Below, one piece after another: positions 30,674 through 39,342 of a stretch of 64,000 bases of DNA. The translations under genes and the position numbers were made by a program. Under the pieces are notes generated by a model. The model worked only from the letters and a program-made list of their open reading frames with translations, had not been told where the DNA came from and searched no databases. The stretch lies in contig NZ_JAAONY010000002.1 in NCBI RefSeq assembly GCF_011602085.1, positions 744,001 through 808,000 on the forward strand. The letters are read 5' to 3'. Within the stretch, counting starts at the first letter, position 1. Every line of letters begins with the position of its first letter. The stretch comes from Pseudoteredinibacter isoporae. GTDB taxonomy: Bacteria; Pseudomonadota; Gammaproteobacteria; Pseudomonadales; Cellvibrionaceae.

Positions 30674-31273
30674 ATGACAGGAAAGAAAAACAACACCCTA
30701 TCTCGCTGCAAGTGGTGCTTGGTCAGCGATGAATACATTCGATACCACGATATGGAATGGGGTTACCCGGTCAGTGATGATCAACGCTTATTTGAGAAAA
30801 TTTGCCTTGAGGGGTTTCAGTCAGGCTTAAGCTGGCGAACAATTTTAAGCAAGCGGGAAAACTTTCGGAAGGCATTTAAACACTTCGACTTCAACAAGGT
30901 TTCTCGATTTACCGAAAAGCATGTGGAAAAGCTTCTGCAAGACGAAGGTATTGTGCGCCACCGTGGAAAGATCGAAGCCACCATAAACAATGCCAAGCGA
31001 GCCAAGGAAATGGTCAAGGAAGAAGGCTCCCTCGCCGCTTTCTTTTGGCGTTATGAACCGGCGGAAATACCGCATCCACCACAAACGGTATCGACCAGTG
31101 CAGAATCAATCGCGATATCAAAAGAACTGAAAAAACGCGGCTGGAAATTTGTTGGCCCAACCACGGTATACGCGTTTATGCAGGCCATGGGGCTCGTGAA
31201 TGATCACGCTGAACACTGTGAATACCGGCTAAAAGCCATCAAGGCCCGAAAGACATTCAAGAAACCGGTTTAG
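30674..31273 (+). CDS. tag: DNA-3-methyladenine glycosylase I
   Basis: A 199-residue HhH-superfamily glycosylase that removes 3-methyladenine from DNA. The structural zinc site is complete: Cys12, His25 (YHDMEWG), His178 and Cys182 (NDHAEHC), spaced as in E. coli Tag. Other family blocks are SGLSWRTILSKRENFRKAF and KFVGPTTVYAFMQAMGLV. It begins six bases after the YciI gene, the third gene of the TetR-controlled operon. Expression may therefore respond to whatever small molecule the TetR protein senses. Confidence 0.95.
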   Translation: MTGKKNNTLSRCKWCLVSDEYIRYHDMEWGYPVSDDQRLFEKICLEGFQSGLSWRTILSKRENFRKAFKHFDFNKVSRFTEKHVEKLLQDEGIVRHRGKIEATINNAKRAKEMVKEEGSLAAFFWRYEPAEIPHPPQTVSTSAESIAISKELKKRGWKFVGPTTVYAFMQAMGLVNDHAEHCEYRLKAIKARKTFKKPV

Positions 31274-31388
31274 TTCTATCTCTTGGCAAGGTGCCCAGGG
31301 CGGTATACGCACAGCGGTTTGTGATTTCCCTGAGTACTCGCCCGGCTATAAGAATAGAATCCGCCTGAACATTCAGAAAAACATCGAT

Positions 31389-31667
31389 TCAATCGATCTT
31401 CTCAATGGTCGTCGTCGCAATGGGCGACTGTACCAAGCGCTTTTTGCCATCTACGTTTGCATAGAATACATAGTAGCCCTTTTCAGGCACGGAGGTTACT
31501 TTACCATTGGTAACCGTGTACACCTTATTGTGACCGGCGATATACACTTTGAAATCGCCACCCAGCATCGTGTCCATGGTGCGATTGGCGTTATTGATCT
31601 TGTCGCAGGCAGTAAGGCTCAATGCGGCGATGCTGATGACAGCGAAGGTCTTGATGAATTTTGTCAT
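31389..31667 (-). CDS. Small hypothetical lipoprotein
   Basis: 92 residues from ATG 31667, which has AGGA upstream and starts a lipoprotein signal (MTKFIKTFAVISIAALSLTAC, lipobox LTAC, Cys21). An upstream start at 31697 adds ten residues that are not signal-like. The mature part (DFKVYIAGHNKVYTVTNGKVTSVPEKGYYVFYA) is beta-rich. The family is unknown. Confidence 0.7.
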   Translation of the reverse strand: MTKFIKTFAVISIAALSLTACDKINNANRTMDTMLGGDFKVYIAGHNKVYTVTNGKVTSVPEKGYYVFYANVDGKKRLVQSPIATTTIEKID

Positions 31668-31720
31668 TTGCAATGTCCTGGTTATCTGTGGGTGCACAAT
31701 ACTAGCGCCACACCGTTAAC

Positions 31721-32950
31721 TTAAAGTGAACGCTTCGGGTTCACCACGATATTGGAGAAAATCAAACCTGCCACCAGGGACATCAGAATCAGAAATGCCT
31801 GGGTGCCTATCTGGTCAGCCGGAACGATTTGCTGACCACTGACCGCCGTATTGATACCGATATAAATTTTACTGCCTGGTACCAGTATCACCATACCTTG
31901 CAAGGTCACGATAATGGCCGGGGATTTTAACCAGCGAGCGTAAGAATTGGCATAGATACCCACAGCCAATGCCCCAAAGAAAGTCCCCAGCGCCAAGCCA
32001 AAGACCTGGGCAGCCATCACGCTCACACTGTACGCAATCACGCCCGAGAGAATTCCCCAGAAGCCGTCGCGCAGACGCGCTTTGAACATGATGACCAAGC
32101 TGGCCGAGAGTGCCAGTACCGCGATCCAGGATGTCCATTCGGGCAATGGAGTTGTCGGTTGATAGTCAACTTTGCCCCAACACACATAGCCCAGGGCCAT
32201 TCCGAGTACTGCACCAAAGTACAGCTTGAACATGAGCATCAGGGCATCCATCACCCTGGCCGTACCGGAAGTCAGTTCCCGCGCCGATAATTCAGCCAGC
32301 CCCACCGTCAGTGCCAAGCCCGGAATAAAGGCGATGATGCTCGCCAACACCGCCAGGGAGGTGTTCAGGTGGAAATCGTATTGGGAAACCCCTACCGCAA
32401 TAAATGCCGCCATCATCGCTGACAGAGGCTCCAGAGCCTCCGCCAGGCGCTTGGAATACTGGGACGCAAAGATCAAACCATAAACCAGCAAACTGATCAC
32501 AAAGGCAACCACCACATCGTCCCAGCTGGTGCCCATCAACATAGCAAAGGCACCTCCGGAAATACCAAAGGCAATCAGATTAAGCCAATGGGGGTACGGT
32601 GGGGGTCGGCTGGTAATATCGTCCAGCCTGGCCAAGGCATCGGTCAAATCGCGCTCACCGTTCACCAGCTCTTCAACCAGCTTATCGGTGCGAGCCAATG
32701 ATCCCAAATCCAGTTCGCCGGGTTTCACGCGAACGGTGTAATGGTATTCCTGATTGCCTCGCTCACCTTTAGGCCACAGTACAACCGTGAGCGCAGTGGG
32801 CGCCACAAGAAAAGATCCATCCAGGCCCATCGCCTCAGCGACATTTTTCAGATGTGACTCCAGGCGGTAGGCCGGCGTCCCGAATTTGTGCAGGGCTTTG
32901 GCCAAACGAACCAAAAACTTACGTTTACTTTTAAACGAAGCAGATGTCAT
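31721..32950 (-). CDS. Threonine/serine exporter family protein (ThrE/DUF1212)
   Basis: A 409-residue protein. The N-terminal ThrE domain (FLVRLAKALHKFGTPAYRLESHLKNVAEAMGL...) contains a cytoplasmic segment followed by about ten membrane helices. The C-terminal part corresponds to the ThrE_2 unit (SWIAVLALSASLVIMFKARLRDGFWGILSGVIAYSVSVMA). Members export L-threonine and L-serine using the proton motive force. It is a single gene between a lipoprotein and an HD-domain gene. The 32951-33158 gap shows no convincing gene. Confidence 0.9.
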   Translation of the reverse strand: MTSASFKSKRKFLVRLAKALHKFGTPAYRLESHLKNVAEAMGLDGSFLVAPTALTVVLWPKGERGNQEYHYTVRVKPGELDLGSLARTDKLVEELVNGERDLTDALARLDDITSRPPPYPHWLNLIAFGISGGAFAMLMGTSWDDVVVAFVISLLVYGLIFASQYSKRLAEALEPLSAMMAAFIAVGVSQYDFHLNTSLAVLASIIAFIPGLALTVGLAELSARELTSGTARVMDALMLMFKLYFGAVLGMALGYVCWGKVDYQPTTPLPEWTSWIAVLALSASLVIMFKARLRDGFWGILSGVIAYSVSVMAAQVFGLALGTFFGALAVGIYANSYARWLKSPAIIVTLQGMVILVPGSKIYIGINTAVSGQQIVPADQIGTQAFLILMSLVAGLIFSNIVVNPKRSL

Positions 32951-33158
32951 AAGCGAACTCGAATATCCGCTTCTGAATCACACAGAGTGCGACCCGGAAG
33001 CTTGGGAAAAACAATTACGATGCTGGAGCTGAAGCCGCGCCAGCCATAGGCGACTACAAGTGTAGGTAAGTAAGGCGATTGTAGCGAGTTTAGAGCCTGG
33101 GTCAATGCAGGCACAGCCAGTTTATCTGACGAAACCTCGGGGCGAAATCGAGAGCCAA

Positions 33159-33752
33159 TCAGCCCTCTTGCAGCCAGCCTTTGTCCAACGCGATATCGAT
33201 CTGCTCCAGGGCGTATTCCCACAATTTGGGGGCGCTGTGTTCCAGATATTTATTGCGCGCAACCACTTTGCTGCGGCTCACCTGATGACGACGCCAGCTG
33301 CCGCCTTCATTGTTCATATTCTGGATCAAAGGCAGCAGGCAATCCATGGCCTTGGCAAAGCGGGCATCAGCGGATTCAGCATCTTCATATTCCTGCCACA
33401 GGGTGCGGAAATCCGAGGCCTGTGAATCCGGCAGTAAACCAAACAAACGATCCGCCGCTTCGCTTTCTTTATCGGCCTTGGAGGCGATATCCGCCGCACT
33501 GGCAAAGGCGAAGGTATCACCGGCGTCGATCTCGACAATATCATGCAGTAGCAGCATCAGGCAGGCTCGATGAATATCCACAGGCTCGGCAATCATCGGG
33601 GCAAACACATGGGCCATTACGGCAATATGCCAACTGTGCTCGGCACTGTTTTCAAAACGGCCCTTATCATCCTTAACGGTGGTTTGGCGGTAGACGGCCT
33701 TGAGCCTGTCCATCTCCACAATAAACGCCAACTGCTGCTGTAAATCTTGCAT
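33159..33752 (-). CDS. HD domain-containing phosphohydrolase (YfbR/5'-deoxynucleotidase-like)
   Basis: A 197-residue cytoplasmic HD hydrolase. The metal ligands appear in order as ENSAEHSWHIAVMA (His), LLLHDIVEIDAGD (His-Asp) and the later acidic cluster ending ADARFAKAMDCLLPLIQN. This matches the YfbR/HDDC2-like group that dephosphorylates deoxynucleoside 5'-monophosphates. The exact substrate is not proven. It is a stand-alone gene between thrE-like and nhaA genes. Confidence 0.88.
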   Translation of the reverse strand: MQDLQQQLAFIVEMDRLKAVYRQTTVKDDKGRFENSAEHSWHIAVMAHVFAPMIAEPVDIHRACLMLLLHDIVEIDAGDTFAFASAADIASKADKESEAADRLFGLLPDSQASDFRTLWQEYEDAESADARFAKAMDCLLPLIQNMNNEGGSWRRHQVSRSKVVARNKYLEHSAPKLWEYALEQIDIALDKGWLQEG

Positions 33753-33849
33753 AAATTGAAACCTGTAACTTTTTCAAGCTAAGTGTAGCTTATTTAGCCT
33801 ACAGATTTCTTACGGTTTTGTCCTGAGTCGTATTCCCTTCACACTCATC

Positions 33850-35040
33850 CTAAGTGGATTTGAGGTTCTTGCGCAGAATCACAAAGCCCAGAACGCCGGA
33901 CAACAGTGAGCCCAGAATAATGCCCAAGCGTTCGTCAAAGAGCAGATTTACGCCGGTTTCCTCAAACGCAAGCGACCCTACAAACAAACTCATGGTAAAA
34001 CCAACGCCGCACAAACAAGCCGTGCCATACAACGACCAGAGATTCATACCCTTGGGCAGCTTTGCCAAACCGCTTTTTACAGCAACAAAGCACAAACCGA
34101 AAATGCCCAGTTGCTTACCAACAAACAAACCCAGAGCAATACCCAGGGGGACAGGGTGCAACAGCTGTTCAACACCGATGTCTGCCAATGGCAGCCCTGC
34201 ATTGGCAAAGGCGAATACCGGCAGAATAAAGAAAGCGACCGCGGTGTGCAGATCGTGTTCCAGGCTTTTCAGCGGCGAGCTGCCATCAGTGGCATACATG
34301 GGAATAAAGAAAGCCAGCAACACCCCCGCCAACGTCGCGTGCACGCCAGATTTCAGCAGTGCCACCCACATCACCAGGCCAATGAAGAGATAAATACTTT
34401 TTGACTCCACACCTGCCCGATTCACCAAATACAATATAAACAGACAAACGGCAGCGATGATCAGGGCACTCATGGAAATTTTCGCCGTGTAGAAAAATGC
34501 AATGATCAGAATCGCACCAATATCATCAATGATCGCCAAAGAACTCAAAAAAATCTTCAGGCTCAATGGCACTCTCGGGCCAAGCAAAGCAAGGATACCC
34601 AGCGCGAAAGCAATATCCGTTGCCGCAGGAATGGCCCAACCTTTCAGGGCCACAGCATCTTGCCAGTTAACCGATGCGTAGATTGCCGCCGGCACAAGCA
34701 TGCCGCCAATCGCACCAATCGCTGGCAGTAAAATATCCGCCGGGCGTGACAACTGCCCTTCCAGCAATTCACGTTTGAGTTCAAGCCCAACCATAAAAAA
34801 GAATACCGCCATCAGGCCATCGTTAATCCACAACAACAGTGGCTTTGCCAGACCGTAGTCGCCCAGCTGGATGCTGAACGGCAGTTGCAGAAACTCCTGA
34901 TAATGATCGTTCCATGGAGAGTTGGCCATGATCATAGCCAACACCGAGGCCCCCACCAAAATCAGGCCCGCCAGTGCTTCCATCGAAATAAAGGATTCCT
35001 CATCCTTCAAGGTATTCTCTTTTACAAAATTATTGTCCAT
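33850..35040 (-). CDS. nhaA: Na+/H+ antiporter NhaA
   Basis: A 396-residue inner-membrane antiporter with about 12 TM segments. The ion-binding aspartate pair equivalent to E. coli Asp163/Asp164 is Asp172-Asp173 in LAIIDDIGAILIIAFFY. FFFMVGLELKRELLEGQLS and PAATDIAFALGILALLG are further family motifs. It exchanges Na+ or Li+ for protons and aids pH and salt tolerance, as expected in a marine bacterium. No nhaR-type regulator is adjacent. The stop is followed by about 97 bases with no obvious terminator. Confidence 0.95.
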   Translation of the reverse strand: MDNNFVKENTLKDEESFISMEALAGLILVGASVLAMIMANSPWNDHYQEFLQLPFSIQLGDYGLAKPLLLWINDGLMAVFFFMVGLELKRELLEGQLSRPADILLPAIGAIGGMLVPAAIYASVNWQDAVALKGWAIPAATDIAFALGILALLGPRVPLSLKIFLSSLAIIDDIGAILIIAFFYTAKISMSALIIAAVCLFILYLVNRAGVESKSIYLFIGLVMWVALLKSGVHATLAGVLLAFFIPMYATDGSSPLKSLEHDLHTAVAFFILPVFAFANAGLPLADIGVEQLLHPVPLGIALGLFVGKQLGIFGLCFVAVKSGLAKLPKGMNLWSLYGTACLCGVGFTMSLFVGSLAFEETGVNLLFDERLGIILGSLLSGVLGFVILRKNLKST

Positions 35041-35180
35041 CGTCTTCCATTAGTTTATTCAAACGGCTCGATAGCATGCCTGAAAACTCGCCCCAGACTT
35101 AGAAAAACCGGGCAAATTTTTGTAAATAAAACGCACACTTTATGTGACATTTGATGCCAGCTCTATCTTTTATATATCTT

Positions 35181-35220
35181 CATTCCCAGACACTTGAAGT
35201 CCGGAGCATGGACGGGAATG
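35181..35220 (+). other. Nested hairpin upstream of the alpha/beta hydrolase gene
   Basis: CATTCCC (35181-35187) pairs with GGGAATG (35214-35220). Inside, GTCC...GGAC forms a second stem. It lies 74 bases before the hydrolase start in the 35041-35294 gap between divergent genes. It could be a leader structure; no riboswitch class is recognised. Confidence 0.4.
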
Positions 35221-35294
35221 ACCAAAATTCTGCCATCTCGGCCATGTGGCAGCGAAGCGAAGCTTGTTAGCATAAATGCAAAGGGGGTGAAGCC

Positions 35295-36203
35295 ATGCCA
35301 GAACTCAGTCCAGCAGAAGAATTTGAACAACCAACACAAAACAGCAATACATTTCAAATCGATTCCCGTAAACATTCCTACCTCGTTAAAGGCGAAGGCC
35401 CTACCGTTATATTGCTGCACGGTTTTCCGGATAACGCCGAAACCTGGCAGGCACAAATCGATTATCTGGCGGACGCAGGTTATCGCTGTATTGCCCCAAC
35501 GTTGCGCGGTTATGAAAGCCGTTCTCTGGCTGAGCGTTACTTTGTGATGGACAGCGTAGAAGACGTTCGGGCCATTCAACAGCAATTGAATCTCGAGCAG
35601 TTTCATCTTATTGGTCACGATTGGGGGGCGATCATTGGCTATGCTTTTGCGGCAACCTACCCTGAGGCTTTGAAAAGCTTGAACTGTCTGGCAATTCCCC
35701 ACCTCTCAATTTTTAATTTGGGCTTAAAAGAAGTCCCCCGGCAACGTAAAAACAGCGCTTACATCGCTTTCTTTCAGATCCCCTATCTGTCCGAGTGGTG
35801 GTGCCGTCGTAATAACTTTGCCTTTATCGAATGGCTCTGGCGGCGCTGGTCTCCCAGCTGGAATTTCACAGAAAAAGACATCGAAAGCGTTAAACAGCAA
35901 TTGTCCCAAGACGGGGTTATGACAGCGACCCTTGGCTTTTATCGCCACCTGTATCGCAAAGGGCGTGAGCCCAGTCAGGCCGCCAGCGTCGCCAAAATAA
36001 AAGTGCCCTGTCAGGTACTGGCTGGGGAAAATGATGGCTGCATGGATATTCGTATGTTTGAAATCCTCCAGCGGGAGAAGCCTTTTCTGGATGCTTATCA
36101 ATTGCATATTATCGATGGTGCCGGCCACTTTATGCAGCGCGAACAGGCCGGCAAAATCAATCGTCTATTGCAGGAATGGCTCGATAAATACGAACGATTC
36201 TAA
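35295..36203 (+). CDS. Alpha/beta hydrolase, epoxide hydrolase-like
   Basis: A 302-residue alpha/beta-hydrolase with a GGGGGTGA ribosome site. VILLHGFPDNAETW carries the oxyanion motif HGFP, and nucleophile Asp109 is in GHDWG, the Asp type of epoxide hydrolases and haloalkane dehalogenases. The acid (Asp247 in AGENDG) and base (His278 in GAGHF) complete the triad. The lid region is rich in Trp and Tyr (EWWCRRNNFAFIEWLWRRWSPSW). Epoxide hydrolysis is the best guess; the substrate is unknown. It is convergent with lysE. Confidence 0.88.
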   Translation: MPELSPAEEFEQPTQNSNTFQIDSRKHSYLVKGEGPTVILLHGFPDNAETWQAQIDYLADAGYRCIAPTLRGYESRSLAERYFVMDSVEDVRAIQQQLNLEQFHLIGHDWGAIIGYAFAATYPEALKSLNCLAIPHLSIFNLGLKEVPRQRKNSAYIAFFQIPYLSEWWCRRNNFAFIEWLWRRWSPSWNFTEKDIESVKQQLSQDGVMTATLGFYRHLYRKGREPSQAASVAKIKVPCQVLAGENDGCMDIRMFEILQREKPFLDAYQLHIIDGAGHFMQREQAGKINRLLQEWLDKYERF

Positions 36204-36224
36204 TAGATTTCGTATTGGCGACGA

Positions 36225-36839
36225 CTAAAAAAACCACATCCAGAGTGCAACAGCAATCATCAAACTGCCGGAAATACGATTAAGGTATTGGGCGCCGTTG
36301 TCTCGCTCAAGCAAGTACCGCAAACTGCGTCCACCACTGGCATAGATGGTCATTGAAACGAATTCACACGCTGCAATAATGCCCAGCATGGTCAACAGCT
36401 GCCAGGCAATTGGTTGTTCAAAGTTTAAAAACGGGGGCAGGATGGAAATATTAAAAGCCCAGGCTTTGGGGTTGGAACAAGCCGTAACCAGCCCCTGCAT
36501 AAACAAACTGCCACGGCTTACTGATTGTTCCTCGCCCAACTGAAAGGCCATTTTTCCACGGGACAACCAACACTGAATGCCCACATACATCAGATAGGCA
36601 CCACCCACAACTTTGATGGCGGTAAACGCCACCGGCCAACGCAACAGCAACTGAGCAACACCCAATACCGCCAAGGCCGCTACTGAGATTACCCCCAATA
36701 ACTCACCCGCCATCATCCACAGGGTACGGCGCACACCAATGGCCATGCCGAGAGTCAATGCCAGCGTCATGCACATGCCCGGGCTCACCGAGACCAGAAA
36801 AAACGTGGGTACAAATACTGCGATTACCGCCCATTCCAT
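36225..36839 (-). CDS. LysE/RhtB family translocator
   Basis: A 204-residue inner-membrane exporter with six hydrophobic segments and the LysE-family start FLVSVSPGMCMTLALTLGMAIGVRRTLWMMAGELLG. The FMQGLVTACSNPKAWAFNISILPPF block is typical of RhtB-like amino-acid exporters. The substrate is probably an amino acid such as homoserine, threonine or lysine, or a metabolite; it is not identifiable here. It lies 28 bases downstream of an ABC ATPase gene on the same strand, with no obvious functional link. Confidence 0.9.
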   Translation of the reverse strand: MEWAVIAVFVPTFFLVSVSPGMCMTLALTLGMAIGVRRTLWMMAGELLGVISVAALAVLGVAQLLLRWPVAFTAIKVVGGAYLMYVGIQCWLSRGKMAFQLGEEQSVSRGSLFMQGLVTACSNPKAWAFNISILPPFLNFEQPIAWQLLTMLGIIAACEFVSMTIYASGGRSLRYLLERDNGAQYLNRISGSLMIAVALWMWFF

Positions 36840-36867
36840 AACATCAATTCACTTTTATCGACGATTT

Positions 36868-37656
36868 TCATTCCGCGCGTCGTAATTGGTAGTAACCGCT
36901 GTGCTCGCTCAATGTCAGCGGCACAGAATACAATTCACTCAGTAAGGCCTCACTAAGAACCTCACGCTTCGGACCATCGGCCAGAATTTTGCCTTCACGT
37001 AATAAAATCACCCGCTCTATGTCAGGGATGATTTCTTCTACATGATGGGTACACAACACAATACCGCGGCCTTCGGCACACAGTGCGGACAGCTGGTCCA
37101 ACAATGCAAATGCCGCACTGACATCCAATCCCGCCGTGGGCTCGTCCAGCACCAGGGTTTTCGGCTGATGAATCATCGCTCGCGCCAGTAAGACTCGCCG
37201 CTGCTGGCCAGTCGACAGATGATGAAACTTTCGCTCGGCTAAATGCGCCAGCCCGAGACTTTCCAAACGTTGTTGCGCCTGCTGGTAATGATCGTCTTCC
37301 AGGGGATAATGCTGATACAGCAACCCTATTGCGCCCACAAAACCCGAGACCACCACTTCCAGAGCACTGCTGACGACATTGTAAGAAGCTTGCAAGTCAT
37401 GGGAAACAAAACCAATTTCCTGTCGCAGCTCATCGACTTTCACGGTTTCACTGCCGTTAATTTTGACAAAACTGCCCTCTTCTACCACTGGGTAAATTTC
37501 CCGATTTAACAGTTTCAATAAGGTCGACTTACCCGCACCATTCGGCCCCAGGATGGCAATCTTTTCGCCCTGTTCAATCTTAAGATCCAGATTGGAAAAG
37601 ACTTGCTGAGCACCTTGGAAGGCACTGACTTTATTGATTTCCAGCAATGTGCTCAT
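36868..37656 (-). CDS. ABC transporter ATP-binding protein, orphan
   Basis: A 262-residue stand-alone nucleotide-binding domain. Walker A is GPNGAGKST (residues 37-45), the signature is LSTGQQRR, and Walker B is TLVLDEPTAGLD followed by the H-loop CTHHVEEI. It resembles the YlmA/ModF-type cytoplasmic ATPases. No permease or binding-protein gene is near, so either the partner is elsewhere or it acts outside classical transport. The 37657-38164 gap (508 bases) holds only the inverted-repeat element described separately. Confidence 0.88.
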   Translation of the reverse strand: MSTLLEINKVSAFQGAQQVFSNLDLKIEQGEKIAILGPNGAGKSTLLKLLNREIYPVVEEGSFVKINGSETVKVDELRQEIGFVSHDLQASYNVVSSALEVVVSGFVGAIGLLYQHYPLEDDHYQQAQQRLESLGLAHLAERKFHHLSTGQQRRVLLARAMIHQPKTLVLDEPTAGLDVSAAFALLDQLSALCAEGRGIVLCTHHVEEIIPDIERVILLREGKILADGPKREVLSEALLSELYSVPLTLSEHSGYYQLRRAE

Positions 37657-37773
37657 GAACGCTTAGCCTGCAAGATAGAAAATGGATTCGAATACAAAAT
37701 GCAGGCGGCATGGTAACGAATTTTCGGAAGTGATGAAATGTGTGCGATGCAAAGAAAGTGCCCACGAGTCGGT

Positions 37774-37915
37774 AAAGTCTGGAGTATGTCTTACTTCACG
37801 AGAGGCGGCCCTCCCGGCTCCCCTCCATCACAAAAGAGCCAAGCAAAAAACGCTTGTCTCTTTTGCTCCATCGGCGCTCACTCTTAATTGTTCAGCAAGA
37901 CATACTCCAGACTTT
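37774..37915. repeat. 142-bp element with perfect 19-bp terminal inverted repeats
   Basis: AAAGTCTGGAGTATGTCTT (37774-37792) is repeated in perfect inversion at 37897-37915. The 104-base interior contains a second hairpin, CAAAAGAG...CTCTTTTG, extended by CAAGC...GCTTG after one unpaired base. A short open frame crosses the element but looks like chance. The structure is MITE- or REP-like. It lies between an ABC ATPase gene and the araC-type gene, both on the minus strand. Confidence 0.78.
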
Positions 37916-38164
37916 CCCTCAGCCCCCTGTTTTCGATAGGTTCATACCATCCATTTATCGCGTTATTGTTGAGCGGTTTTAATTTCCCGAGTAACGAGCA
38001 ACAGATCAAAGCCCTAAGGGAAGTCACATTTCATAAAGACCGGAATACCATACATGAGGATTAAGATTGGCTCATAGGCATGAGTTTATCGCCCCGATCT
38101 ATCGGGCTTGAATGAAATACAGGTGAAATGTCAGTATCGAATGAACCGAGCAAAGAAAATGACA

Positions 38165-39244
38165 CTAGCCTTCATCGTCCCGAAATGATTGGGGGCTCAC
38201 CCCAGTCCAGGAGCGAAAAGCCCGACTGAAGGCACTGAGTTCGGAGTAGCCCAACTCGAAGGCAATTTCCGACAATGTCAGATTCGTATGATTCAAATAG
38301 AACCTCGCCTGATTCTCGCGAGCCTGCTTTTTCACTTCAGCGAAGCTGTACCCCTGCTCGGTTAAACGGCGACGCAAGGTGCGGCTGGAAATGTTCAAAG
38401 CACTTGCGACTTCATCCAGCGATGGCGGGCCTTCATTGCTCAAACGAACAATTTCCCGGCTCAGGGTTTCCAGAAAGTTGGCCCCCCCATTGTGACTGAA
38501 AGAATAAGCCTTCATCATCTGCCCCATGATTTCAAACAGGCCACTGTTAGAGGTATAAAACTTTTCTTTGAGGTATTCGGCATCAAAAACTATGCGATTA
38601 CAGCGTTGTCCCATTTTTATCGGGCAGGAAAACATCGCCTGCAAGGGCGCGATATCTTTATCGGATGCGTGTTCAAACCAGACTTCCTTGCAAGGCATAG
38701 GCTTTCGGGTGGCCTTACTCAAAGCCTGGGCAAGAAATACCAACAGGTACTCATTGATATGATCAGTTTTGACGTGTTTCGGATTGAGCAGATTGACGGA
38801 GAATACCGCGTCCTGTGAACGTACTTTGAAGTCGATGTTAATCGCCGAATCAAAGTGCTTATCATAGCGTTCGAGCGCTAGAATGCCCTGCTCTACTGAT
38901 GGCGCAGAGAGCATCAGCAAAATAATCATGCCCGCCGATTCAAAATGGTAACGCTTACCAATCGCCAGCCCCAAATACTCATCGTCGGCCAAGTCGGCAA
39001 CACGATTAAACAACTCCGTGATCTGACTCAGGGGCAGTTGTGAGGAATCATCAATATCTTCGATGACATGAGCAACATCATCCAGAACCGCGAGCGGCAG
39101 CTGTTTATCCAGCAAATAATCACGCAGGTAGACGATAAAATGTGACGATAAGGTAGGTTCCATATCGATGGAGTCCGCACCACAGACAGCGGGCGCATTC
39201 GCAGGCGCTTCGGTAGAGGGCGGCGAATCATGTGCAGCCATCAT
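38165..39244 (-). CDS. AraC family transcriptional regulator (OruR/ArgR-like, Arabinose_bd N-domain)
   Basis: A 360-residue activator. The N-terminal ligand domain (EYLGLAIGKRYHFESAGMIILLMLSAPSVEQGILALERYDKHF) is the PF12625-type found in OruR-like regulators. The C-terminal AraC pair of HTH motifs is LDEVASALNISSRTLRRRL and LTLSEIAFELGYSELSAFSRAFRSWTGVSP. ATG 39244 is chosen (39241 is also possible); a TTG at 39274 would lie inside the operator. It is downstream of the amidohydrolase gene and may control the catabolic genes; this is inferred from position. Confidence 0.9.
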   Translation of the reverse strand: MMAAHDSPPSTEAPANAPAVCGADSIDMEPTLSSHFIVYLRDYLLDKQLPLAVLDDVAHVIEDIDDSSQLPLSQITELFNRVADLADDEYLGLAIGKRYHFESAGMIILLMLSAPSVEQGILALERYDKHFDSAINIDFKVRSQDAVFSVNLLNPKHVKTDHINEYLLVFLAQALSKATRKPMPCKEVWFEHASDKDIAPLQAMFSCPIKMGQRCNRIVFDAEYLKEKFYTSNSGLFEIMGQMMKAYSFSHNGGANFLETLSREIVRLSNEGPPSLDEVASALNISSRTLRRRLTEQGYSFAEVKKQARENQARFYLNHTNLTLSEIAFELGYSELSAFSRAFRSWTGVSPQSFRDDEG

Positions 39245-39304
39245 TCTTGCTCTTATTGTTATTAATAAGAGCAAGATTCTATGGCGCTAATCCGGCCGCC
39301 ACAA
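39245..39304 (-). promoter_or_regulatory. araC promoter with 32-bp perfect palindrome
   Basis: On the minus strand TTGTGG (39304-39299), a 17-base spacer and TAGAAT (39281-39276) form a promoter. The palindrome TCTTGCTCTTATT-N6-AATAAGAGCAAGA (39276-39245, arms 13 bp) starts at the last base of the -10. It ends directly before the ATG. It could be an autoregulatory operator, or a hairpin that hides the ribosome site. Confidence 0.7.
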
Positions 39305-39342
39305 GTCAAATTTACCGCGGAGCCTTAGAGCCTGCTGAATGG

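Noticed and set aside
32947-33222. 91-codon minus-strand frame between thrE-like and HD genes
   Set aside because: It overlaps both neighbours, has no ribosome site and no recognisable sequence.
37682-37939. 85-codon frame across the structured element
   Set aside because: It runs through the 19-bp inverted repeats and reads as low-complexity, unlike a protein; the DNA structure explains the region better.
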